Of a stretch of DNA of 64,000 bases, positions 51,701 through 63,700 are shown piece by piece. Under the pieces are notes generated by a model. It ran no database searches. It was not told the origin of the DNA and saw only the letters and a program-made list of their open reading frames with translations. Numbering within the stretch: position 1 is the stretch's first letter; each line of letters starts with the position of its first letter. Source of the stretch: Owenia fusiformis (Eukaryota > Annelida > Polychaeta > Sabellida > Oweniidae); contig CAIIXF020000012.1 in assembly GCA_903813345.2 (NCBI GenBank), positions 20,904,184 through 20,968,183 of the forward strand. The letters run 5' to 3'. The position numbers and the translations under genes are program-made.

Positions 51701-54700
51701 TTTTAGAAGCAGCTTCTCCCTCTGCACGTCTTTGGTCACGTTTAGACTGGGCAATGTCAACACGTTCCTGTTGAGTGAGTCTTCTTTCACGTCTGTCTCT
51801 CAGTTCCTTTATTCGGGCAGCTTTTCTTTCCTTTGCTAAACAATTCATTAAGGGAAATGTTTCACTTTCTGTAGTTCAAAAAAGCTAATGACGAGATACT
51901 TCATAACTCATACAAATCACGCAGTACTAACTCACCGGGGCGTATCGAAACCAAAACGACCCGCAAAACCGTTAATTTGAATTCTAAACCTACCCTTTCT
52001 TTGTAAGTGAGTCTCACAGTACACCGTTTTTATTCAAACTTGTTCCATTAAAACCTTCACAGAAATACCTTTCACTCGAGACATTGCTTCTGTGTACAGA
52101 GTCGCTTGTTTTAGCGGCGTTTTGGTCCCCAGATGAGAGAAGATGCAAATCTTCAGAGATTTCGACCAAAAGCCTCGATATATCGCCAGTTCTTTTATTA
52201 TTCTCCCCTATATTTTGCACAAGGCTCCCATTACAACCCTTATAACGCCCCGTTCTCTTCCAAAACGCCCCGTTGGATCTATACACCTTGAAACTACACG
52301 TTTGTAGTCATAAACTCTGCGGGACGTTTTGGAAGACAACGGGGCGTTTTGGTCAATTTCGAACAGTTGCGTAAGAATTGCTGCGTTTCAAGTAGAGATG
52401 TTGATGCAGCGATGGAAGGTTGTAATGAGAGTCCTTGCGCAGATTATGGGGGAGAGTGATAGAAGAACTGGCGAGATATCAAGGATTGTGGTTGAAATCT
52501 CTAAGGATTTGCAACTTCTCACATCTGGGGACCAAAACGCCGCTAAAGCGAGGGACTTTGTAAACAAAATCAATGTCTCGACCGAAAGGTATTTCTGTGA
52601 AGGTTTTAATGGAACAAGTTTGAAGAAAAACTATGTAGTGTGAGACTCACAATCATTGATTTTCCTAAGACAGGATAGATTTGAAATTCAAAGTGACGGT
52701 TTTGCGGGGCGTTTTGGTTTCGATACGCCCCGGTGAGTTAGTACCGCGTGACAAATGTTCCTATATAATTTGGTTGATTAACATTGACAATGTAAACTTA
52801 TATACTTGAAGATTGAAGTGATTCACACATAGGGTAAAAAATGCTATTCTAGTATTACTAACTTTATTGTATTTAAGTGATAATCATTCTTTACATTACA
52901 GCCAAATCATTTAATAAAATATTATTAACTTTGGTTTGGTACTCACCCTCTCTTTCCCTTTCCGATGTTCTTAAATTCATTGGACCTTGCCAAGGTCTTT
53001 TCTTTCTTCTTCTACCTTTATATTTAGTACCTCCTTCACTAAACTCACTATATGAACTATACTCTAAAGAGTCAAAGTCAGTTTCATCAGGGCTTACTTC
53101 ATAAATAGTTGCAGGATTAGATTCTGTATATTCTGAGTCTATATCAGGTTCGTTTTCACTTTCAATAATACTGTTTGTTTTAATATCATCTAGCTCTATC
53201 CTATCTTCTTCAATTTCTGTATTGTTGCTGACATACTTTTTGTCTTCCAAGGAATAGGTTTCATTAGCTTCATTGTAGTTTTTAGCATTTGCTTTGTAAT
53301 TTAGCGGTCCTATGTTTAGGTTCCTTTTGTGATTTTCGAATGGTATACTAATCGGAGGAGACAATTTTCTTCTGATGTTCTCATCTGATGTAACGACCTC
53401 TGTTAAACGTGTTCTGTTGATACGTTTAAATTTAGTCGATGCAAGATTACTAATTGGTTTTGGTTTTCTAATTGGCAACATTGTGACTGAATATTTTTCA
53501 TCGTCATCTATAGGAGGCAATGTTACTGTTTCTTTAGCAACTGTCTCATCTGTTGAATTATCTTTGACTTCTGAAGCATTATCATCTTTAGAGTTGCTGT
53601 CAATAGATGGGAATTTTGTGGGTTCTGGTGAATCAATGATAAGTTTCATTTTTCTTTTGGTGTTATACTTATTTCTAGAAATAGTTGGCAACTTTATGTT
53701 ATTAAAAACACTCTGCTTAGAACCTTTAGTGACTTCTGTTGCCATTTTATCATTTACTTTGTGTAGAGAAACATCTTGATGCTCAACCTTGTTTGAATCA
53801 CTTTCCGAGCTATTGTTGACTGAATCCTTCCCTGCATTGTGCATTTCTAGCTCATCAGTGTGTGTACTATTATTATCCAGTGATCTTGAATTGGAGTCAA
53901 CAGTTGGGTTTGTGCTGCTCTCTATATTTGTTCGACTCATGTCGGTCATGCTCTGAAGTAGAAATTCATCTTTACTTGCATCATTGTCTGTGCACCCTTC
54001 AATATATTGTTTCACATTAAGATTAGTTGATATCCTGTCCTTGGGTATTGTTGAGTCTTCGTCGTGGTGATTTATTCTAGGGAGGCGAAATGTTTTTGTT
54101 TCACTCCTCGGATGTTTCAGTTTCCTCTCATGTTTTCTTTGGACTTCTTGCTTAATGTGATTGGTCAATTCCCTTTTTGAGTCCTTTCGTCTGAGTATTC
54201 TATTCTTCTTCTGGTCTTGTCTTGCAGCCTTGGCTTTTAAAATGTTTGTGCGTTCTTCCTCTAGTATCTTATCCAAGTCTATCTTTTTATGATGGTCAAT
54301 TATATGTCTGTGTGGTGATTCACTCATGTAGCTTGTGTTTAGTGAGCTTATTCCACTATCAACATCCGTCGTAACATCACTTCCACCAACTACAATGCGC
54401 CGTTTACCTCTCCTTCAAATAGATACATAAATATGATGAGTGTCTACTCTTAAGAAATATATTTGCCCGTATAATATTACAGTTGAGATTAGAATGTATA
54501 AAAACATAGATAATTGCTGGAATTACACCATGCGTTTTAGAAAGGCGCCTACGGTTTTAACCCGGTTTGGAAGATAGGTCACGATTGCGGATTTACAACA
54601 GCGCTTTTCCAAAACTCCTAGAACCCTTCGTCACTAAAAAACGCCTTAAATCGTTAGGCGCTTTTGGAGTGTAGTGTAATACCGATCGGTTTCTGTAAAA

Positions 54701-57700
54701 TTACTTACCCGGGTTCTTACCATTTGCCTGAAAGGAAATAAGACGTATTTCGAATGCTACACATTTGGGTCACTGCAAAAATACAGGAAATGATGGATGG
54801 GACGCAAAAAAATGCAATAGGTTATCAAATTATATCGCAAAATTGAAAGTAAGTTCACATCACTGGAAAAAGTCTCGGTTACGTTTTCTCTTAGATGCTA
54901 AAAGAATGCATTTATTGTAGATGTACACATCTGCTGGATATTCTCTATTGCTGGAATTACACCAGAAAAACCGCTAAAAGCGCGTAGTGGAAAGCGCTTT
55001 ACAAAATCGCCATCCTGATTACACCAACATTTCTTATTTCTAAAGCGCCCTGGGAATTTTATTTTGAAATTACACCTGTCATTTCTAAAACGCCGTTCGT
55101 GCACTTTTAACGATGTAGATATAGGCGCTTTAGAAATATTTGTGTAATCAAAGTGAAAAAGTACATTTATGAGTATAACATCATTCTAATAAACGAAGCA
55201 ATGAAGTGATATCTAATATCTTCAGTTGTTATTCAGCTTTGTTCCTCCTTTAAGATACCTTATATGAAATGCATTTATAAAATACTAAATCCGCGAGATC
55301 GTTGAGATCGGAAATTGTCAATACAGGGTGTCCCCAATTAAGACACGGGACTGGTTTGATGTTTTGTGTTATTTTGTACCAATTACGTTCGGACTTTCCT
55401 ATTATACCATTTCATATTCATAAGCCAACCTATTATTAGAAAGGTGCTTGTTCATATTGCACAGACTAATATTGAATCAGACTAAAATATCCACTTGAGT
55501 ATTTGATCAAACTGCATTAGATTGCTCCGTCTTCAAATGACAAACTGGACAGTATTTTAAATAAAGACATATAAAAAACGCAACAAGCAAAAACCTTGTA
55601 AAACCACAAAATCAGTGATGATTACATCAAATTCATTTATTTTACCATGAAGCCATGTGTCTCCTTTTCAATGGTATGTCACTGCATAAGATTTTATGCC
55701 ACTTCTTTTCCATATGTTTGTAACGTTAATTCTGAACCATCGAGGACACTGATGAGCACTTAAAGTTAAATCTTTTTTCTTAGCAAATCTAAATCTGAAA
55801 CTTGTGAATTGTAATTCTTGTGGGTCAAATTTGATCCCTAATTGCACAACAAGGATCAGTTGATTGAGGATATTTCATAACTTGAAGAAGGGGTATCACA
55901 GGCAGGTATCGAAAAATGTGTCCTTTGTGACGGAGCATGCTATTTTTCATAAAAACACTAAAGAAACACAGTTTATTTTTTAACTCTTATATTTCGTTAT
56001 ACAAAAGAAGATTACCTACTTCATGTAATGGGTATAACATTAACTACGTTAAGAATTTAATTATATATTTTACTACACTTTTGATGAGAGGACGTATCAA
56101 ACCTGTTGTTGTAAAATATGTTATATAAATCAATGTATCTCTTATTTGAAATTGCTCCGTCACAGCGGACAAACAATTTAAACATTATTTTTTTTGAAAA
56201 AATTAAAAAGACCAAATACATCCAGACCTCACTAATACCGTCAGAGTTATGCTGCAAACATGTGTAAATATTTCCCTGTCACTTCATCTTGCCATTAAAA
56301 AGTTAAGAAAGAAATGGTAAATTTTAGCGTCTCTGACGCCGTTTTCAATAGCATTTACTCCTAGCGTTATTGGACTTCAAACAGAAGTGTAGGTTACCCA
56401 CAAAAATGATATATCCATTGCATGGAGTAAGTAATTTTCTTTGGTATAACGAAACATATGAGTATTATATATTGTGAGTTTACTCAATGTTTTTATGAAA
56501 AATAGCATGCTCCGTCACAGCGGACAAATGTTTCGATACATGCCTGTGAGTATTCAGGGACATAGGGGAAATTCAGAAATTTAGGCCATCTCTTCAAAAT
56601 TGCTTCACCAATATGTAACAGAACATCAAAATTATCATCATTTACACGTTTGCTGATAGGTTTATTGAAAATAATTAACCAGAGGTTTACTTCAGTTGTG
56701 GTACCATTCTTAGTAAATATTGATGAACAAACGAATTTCAAATGTTGACTTAGTTACTGAACCTGACTATGAAGTTGCAATACAGTGATATATTACATAT
56801 ATGAAAGAAAACATGTATAAGATCCATGATGTAGTTCACCCTATAACAGGTCGACTAAAATGTTAATTTATGAGAATTGATCCAACAAATCTTTCGGATT
56901 TTAAATGTAATCTAACCGTTATTTTTTGTTCTGCTAGAACTCATGCCTTCGTCTGATCGTAAAGTCTGAGTAACATGTTATTTATTTTAGAAAATAACTG
57001 TTGGAATACATCCGAAAGATCCGCGCATCTCACAGATTCTCACATTTTGGCCGATATCTGTTTACATACGGTGTAGTTAGGAAACCCGGGTTCGGAAACC
57101 ATTTGTTACATGTCGACAGCCTGCTTTACATGTCGGCAGCTTACTTTTACAATGGAATGGTTGTATAACCTCATTTCATCGAAGAATTCTTATTGTAACC
57201 TATTTCACGAAATGGCATATTTTCTGGCGAAACAATTGTGAACGCTTTCAAAATCACATATGATCGTATAGTTTTGTTGAAATAATACTTGAAATAACAA
57301 AGACTGCTTATCTATGCTACTTACTTTTTGAATAATTTTCCTGTCACGGGATCCTTGAAATAATCATAGACATAGCCATCCTTTCCAACTCTGGATATAA
57401 CAGGCACTGGATCTTAAATAGAAATATAATAGCTTTCTGGGAATATTCTCTAATCGTTTAACTCTTTCTTCTTACACCAATATGCAGAAATAATATTATA
57501 TTTCCGAAGTTTCGTTTATTTAAAATTATTTAACCATCATCAACGTACAGCGTTGACGTTTCCGCCATTTTGGATTGCCATTTTCTTCAACGGAGGATGC
57601 AAGATAAGAAGTATTATTCAGTTCAGTTCAGAAGCATTGGTCAATTCACCACCAATTATTAGGAGGCCCTTCAAGGGACCTCCTACAGTATAATTTGTGT

Positions 57701-60700
57701 AGTTCTCCTTCTACTTCTTTTTATTTATTTATTTATTTATTTATTTATTCATTATTCTTTTTAACACTTTTCTGCCAGGTTTGAGTTATCTCATACATGG
57801 TCCTATTAGGGACCTGGGCAGAATCCTCTTTTTGCTTGCTGTTTAGATAACAGTAAGACTACGAATGACACACATAAATATAAGTACAAAATAAACAGGG
57901 CGGACCAGAAACGTCAACATTTTTTATTTCGATAAGTCCTGCCTCAAATTAAAGTACCAGACTGAGATATTATTCAGTCTGTTAGAGAAACACATGGGGA
58001 ATAGGGTATTTAGTATATTCTGGTATAATTTCCGAACAAAAAAAACTAAGGATAATTAGAAGTAACTACCATAAGACAAATATTAGTAAAATAACAAACT
58101 ACTGATCAAAAACAACATTATATATCATATATCTGCGGTATCATCAAGTCAGTTGTATGCTAAGAAACAATATTCCATTCTCAAATCATTACAAGTACTA
58201 GTCAGGTTATTCAACTAGGCCTAGTCAATGAATTGATCTAATTGCTAGTAATTATGCTTTGATTTAAGTAGCAAATACAGGGTGGGCCAAAAAAGTCCAC
58301 ATTTCTATTTTGTAATATCTTTGCTGGTATTATTAGAAATATCCATAAATTATATATCATTAGAAAGATAATTCAATTTCCCAAAAAATGATATAATGAT
58401 TCATGAAATAAGAAAGACTATTTGCGACTCCATGGTAATTTCCGTATCATGGGATTATAACACAAGATTTTGCCATATGTTTTGAGCTTAATACATAATA
58501 TTGCATTGCTTGATCAACACTTTCAGGCTTTTACATATAAAGAAAACGTATTGGAGATGAGTTCTATTCAATTCTATAGCTCTAAAATAATCATGGAACC
58601 TGTTTTTATGCATTGTATATTGTTATAAAGTTAGATTGTTAGATAGCTTCAAACATTGTTTTGCAAAGAAACTCAGTTTATATTCTGCCATAACCCATTA
58701 TATGAGATAAACCATTATTTCTTCTACTGGTGTCTATAATTGCATTGTCTGCTCTTTAAAATGTCAGTTAAGTAAAGTTATATAAGTACAACAGCATTAT
58801 TGACCATTTCATGATAATTTTAGCCTTAAATAAGGCATTATCTCCAGAATGTCTTGAAAATGAGTAAATAGTCAACTATTTGATACAGACTTCAGTACAT
58901 TATTTGGGCTATATTACCAATACCTATCAAAATGGTTAAAGAACTCAATATTACTGTATTTGTAAATCAATTTGCTTTCATTTGATACATTCATCAATAA
59001 TTTTGACTATCTATAATCAACGTTTTATTCACAGAGATGACATAGGGGTTATATTTGTCTGGTCAATCCTTAGCATTCTGTATTCAGCAATTGGTAAATC
59101 ATATTTTGACCCCCGTGGTAATCGGAATAATATTTTAAGACAAGTACTCATTGATGTGAAATGAATTATATATCATGTTGTCTGAAAATGAATTGTCTTT
59201 TCAATGATATATGATTTAAACATTTTAGCAACCTGTCACTCAATAATGTGATGAAAAGAAACAGAATCCAATTCATAAATGTTGCTTCTCGTTTCCATTT
59301 GCCTCTGGTAAGATTCTTTTAAGCGCATGGATTACATCATGGAATACATTGAATATTCGAACCCCTGCTTTTATTGCACATGAAATCGTCTACATTTTAG
59401 AAGGTTGATTTGTGAAAACCCATGGCGTTGTTTTTGCTTCAAATCAGTAGCTATTGTCAAGGTAAGACGGTATTTTGACGCTGTACTTTGACACGATGGT
59501 TAGGCGTGGATAAATATTTATGAAAAAAATTAATCAGTCTCCATCAAGAAATCTGAAATGTGCAGACTTTTCGAACTAAAGAGTAAGTATGAAGTAAAAT
59601 TATTATTCTTACCTCCAGTTTCTTCTTTTCTCTTCTCAATTGCTTCTTCGATCTCATCATCGGAAGTGTTGTACACTGTGTCGGGTTCATCATAGTCGAC
59701 AATTACTTGCTCGGGTCTAAGCTTGAACAACTTGCGAAAACTCTCTTCATTGTAGTTCCCTTGTTCATACAAGCCATTTAGTTCATAATCTACAGAATCA
59801 GGTAAGATACATTTTGTATTGTTAGTACCTCAGTGTAATTACTCGCATCTGATTGGTCAATTAGCGGTCAATATTTTGCCTGTACCCCACCTGTGCATCA
59901 TGGGATATCATATTATTGACCGCGTATGTTACTGTACTTCACTTGTGAATTATGGGGAATATGACGTCATAATCTTTATAGAAAAAAACATGGTAGATGG
60001 ACATTTTGTAAACGTTGATGAAAGTGATATTTTGACTGTACTAGACGAAAAGAATAGAAAAAATACAAACAGAAACGTAAAATTAACATAAATTTACAAG
60101 TAAGTACGCAGTGATGTGCCGGAAACAGAGAGTTAAGCTACCACTGTCTTCAGATTTTCTTAAAAAAAGATTTTCTAACAAAACAATTGTAGACCTCTCC
60201 ATTCGGTCAACCGGCAAAATTGTATACCGAGACTGTAAACCGACACACTACTGTTGACAGAGACCGAATAGATGTGGAATATTTTAATCGTTATTTATAA
60301 TATGATATTCGCGGCTTCGTGGATTAGTTCAGGTTAAAGGCTCATCTCATGTATTCCCAATATGTTTACGACATATTATTGTTCGAGCGGCTCTGACATA
60401 TTGTAGTAAAAGGTCCAACATATGCTATATATTAGGCCTAGGGGTCCCATAATTCGAGAAATTGGATATCGATACGAATCTACGGTATAGACCTCGCGAT
60501 ACGATACAAACGATACGATACGATCAGAGGGCTTCATTTTACAGATCATACGATAAGAGAAATTATTGCCATTCATTTGGGGGATCATATGGAGCAATCT
60601 TATAGTCAATAAAATGTTTTAAAGTGTATTGATGTTTAAGCGAAATGCATGAAAAACACCCCCGATTCATTCTACAAACAACTCGCGGTACTTTATGACG

Positions 60701-63700
60701 TCGAGAAATAAGGGTAAAATAGGATAAATCAGCTGTGGTTCTTTAATTCAATTCTATTTCAATTTCCATACTGAATGTTTTAAATCTTCTAAGAAGGTCA
60801 TGTTTCAAAACGTAGCATTTAATTTTCCAATGGAAAACTCTAACTGATGCTGATGCGGAAACCATGATTCAATTTTCGCGCGATATTTTACTTTTCTTCT
60901 GGTCTTTTGACCAATCAAATCGCAACTCAATGTGACCTCAATACGCAGACGCACAATAAATACTGAGATCAAGTTGAATTTTTGGCTCATTTAATTGATT
61001 TAATCTGCCCCATACAACTGATACTGCGCTAAGATAGACTATGACAAGTAAGTTATAACTTTGGATTAAAACATTCGGTTATTTTTTGGTTTTGACCTGG
61101 CTAATAGGGAGGTTGACCTTGCATATAGAATCGAAACGAAAACGTGCGCATATACTGTAGTTGTCTCGTTTAAGTACGACCCTACGACCTACTGGGTGTC
61201 AAGAATTTTTTGGAATATATTTTACTAAAAATCCTTCGATCTTCGATTTCTCAGTCTGGTCTCGTTTTTTCTAGTTTTAAGTTTATACATGATTACGTAT
61301 TAGAGTTCCAACTACTTGAGATCCCCGAAGGATTTTGTTTAATCTGCCGCCTACCCATCTACCCACCCATCATTCAAGTTTATCATAATCCAATAGTAGG
61401 TTGCGTGTTTATGTTTGTAACTTATAGTGACGTAGGGGAGACCGGGGCTAAACGAGACACTATTTCAGTGTTTTACACGATGAGCTTAATCAGCTAAATG
61501 AAAACATATCATTATTCTTTTTTATGTTAGAAACATCACTGCTAAATAAATGCAGATAGAGATAACTCTGTTTCATTTTATGCGCTGGTATTTTTCGAGA
61601 CACTTTGGGGCAAAACGGGACACCCCATGCACAAATTATATTAAACACCATTTCTCGAATATTAGTGATGCACCATTAAAAGCAAAGAAGAGCTGTTTAA
61701 TTGCACAGTTTTTGCACAGTTTACAACTTATAACAATTAATATGTTTTATATGTGTTTTATGGTAGTTTGTCATTTCTTAAAAAGGGTAACCGTACATCT
61801 GGGGTATGATAAGATGTAAACAAACTTTGGTTTCCAGGAAGTAAAATGTAGGTCAATGCACTGCACATGTGCAGAACTCATTTCTCATCAATTTTTCTTA
61901 CAAGCTAGAGGTCAGTGTACAATCTGATTGAATCCTGTAAATATTTGCGTGAAGCATGAAGCATGAATTATCCCCCAACTAAGGTGAGATCAAGAAAATG
62001 GTAAGATATATTGATAGTGATACATTAAGGTAAGCAACTAAAGTAATCACTATTATATTGGTCAGATGCACTGTTTATGTTTTTGAGAGATAATATAGCT
62101 AATAAAAACAAAATTAAATATGTAACAGAAATGACTACTCCCTAAAAAACCCACATGGACAAAAATACAGATAAAGGTTTTTAGGTTTTAACTTATCCTT
62201 TCCGAACATTGACTCATTTTTATTCTAAACAATCGGATTTTGAGCCCAGCGTTCTGAATTCTTTTTCTTCTATTTTTGGTAATATACCTGAGATGTTTAA
62301 AGCATCGTTTCTTGTGAACTTTGCATAAAATCAATGGTGTCAAATCAAACCATGGACTTCTATCAATGTTATAAAATGATTTAGCTGCACAGCAGTTCTC
62401 AATCACAATACGAACGAATACATTGCATGGTCGATCTACTCTTTGTACTCTGAAAAAGTACCAAGCAATCGAACATTTCTTGACATCGTAAGTCGTAGGT
62501 CGAAGGGTCGTAGGGTTTTTAGTACATTCCCTAGATTTCTGATACATATTTTAAACAAGCTCGTTGGTAAGATATTCAATTTGGAGCTAAAACATACATG
62601 GATGCCAGTAGGTAGCCACCAGGTGGCTAATTTGGGTCAGATAACATGGGAAATATATTAGAAAGTTCCCTTAAACTTGAATATTCATCAGTTCTAGTGT
62701 ATCGATTTTCATATTTCTCTTATGTAAGTTATTGTCTGCGATCTAACCATTGCCTAAAACCAATCTATACCTCACCTGTTAAAATGATGGATTTATCGTG
62801 TATACCTTCCCCCGTTGTCCCAACAGTGACGGTTAATTCTCTAAGAGTGGGAGAGGGACACTTCTTGAAGTCTTCCACCACAGTGCCGATATCTATTGAG
62901 ATATATAATCTCAATATGTCTTCTGCTGTAGCATCGCCCTCTAGCACTAGTTTATAGTCAGTAAATGACATTAAAACTGTTCTTTCAATTATTTCACCGG
63001 TTCTCGTTCTCAGTCTGACTTTGATTGTTTTTAACTGTGCGGCGCCCCATCCATCTAGGCTTTCTCCATCTGATAGCTTAGTATGTGGGGATATCGCACT
63101 TTTAGCGTCCATGGTCCCATTAATAAGTCCTGAATAAACAGTTGATGGTATGTATATTATTCTTTCGATCATCTTTCCACTCTTTGTCCTAATAAAACTT
63201 CTCACTGGTTTAATCTCCTCTTTTTCGATTTTTGAAAAGTTTGACAGTTCACTGTTTGTGAGATATGGCTTAAGGATATCCTTTATGTCCATATCGTCAT
63301 CCTGGACATGGCAGTAGTCGTTCACTGATAAAAATACAATTTTCTCGTCGAGCTTATCAGGGTCACTTGAGTTTGTATCACTAGAGCTGGTGCGAATAAA
63401 CACCCTCATTGGTTTTACATCTGAAAGAATAAGATTCTATCAATTGCAATGTAAAAATGTATTTACTAAGTTTAATTTCCAATGCCAATACTCAGCACCA
63501 TAAATCGTGTTCAGAATCAGGTGTTTTTGGGTAAGAGGGCTGCGCGGTTGACCGGAAACGATAGTGATAATGTAACATTTTATCGACATAATGGTTCCAC
63601 AATTTTTTTACCATATCTGATATATTTGTGTAAGTTGTCATACTTGTTTCTTTGATGGCTTCCATACGGCTTGTCCTCTTTATTTTTTCCACCTTCTGGC

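Noticed and set aside
53375-53779. 134-codon plus-strand ORF
   Set aside because: Shadow of the 489-codon minus-strand exon; Ser/Val/Leu-rich as expected for the complement of a charged exon.
55324-55345. Lone mariner-type end TACAGGGTGTCC, also ends at 36795, 57896 and 58276
   Set aside because: As complete elements: no partner end in the right orientation was found within a plausible distance, so only remnants can be claimed.
57661-57684. Short GC-rich hairpin followed by TTTA repeats, considered as a transcription terminator
   Set aside because: Eukaryotic context inside an intron; more likely the edge of an inverted-repeat element next to a microsatellite.
59819-60091. 90-codon plus-strand ORF
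   Set aside because: No matching acceptor or donor, and the start overlaps short inverted CGGTCAATATT-type motifs; it lies in an intron of the opposite-strand gene.
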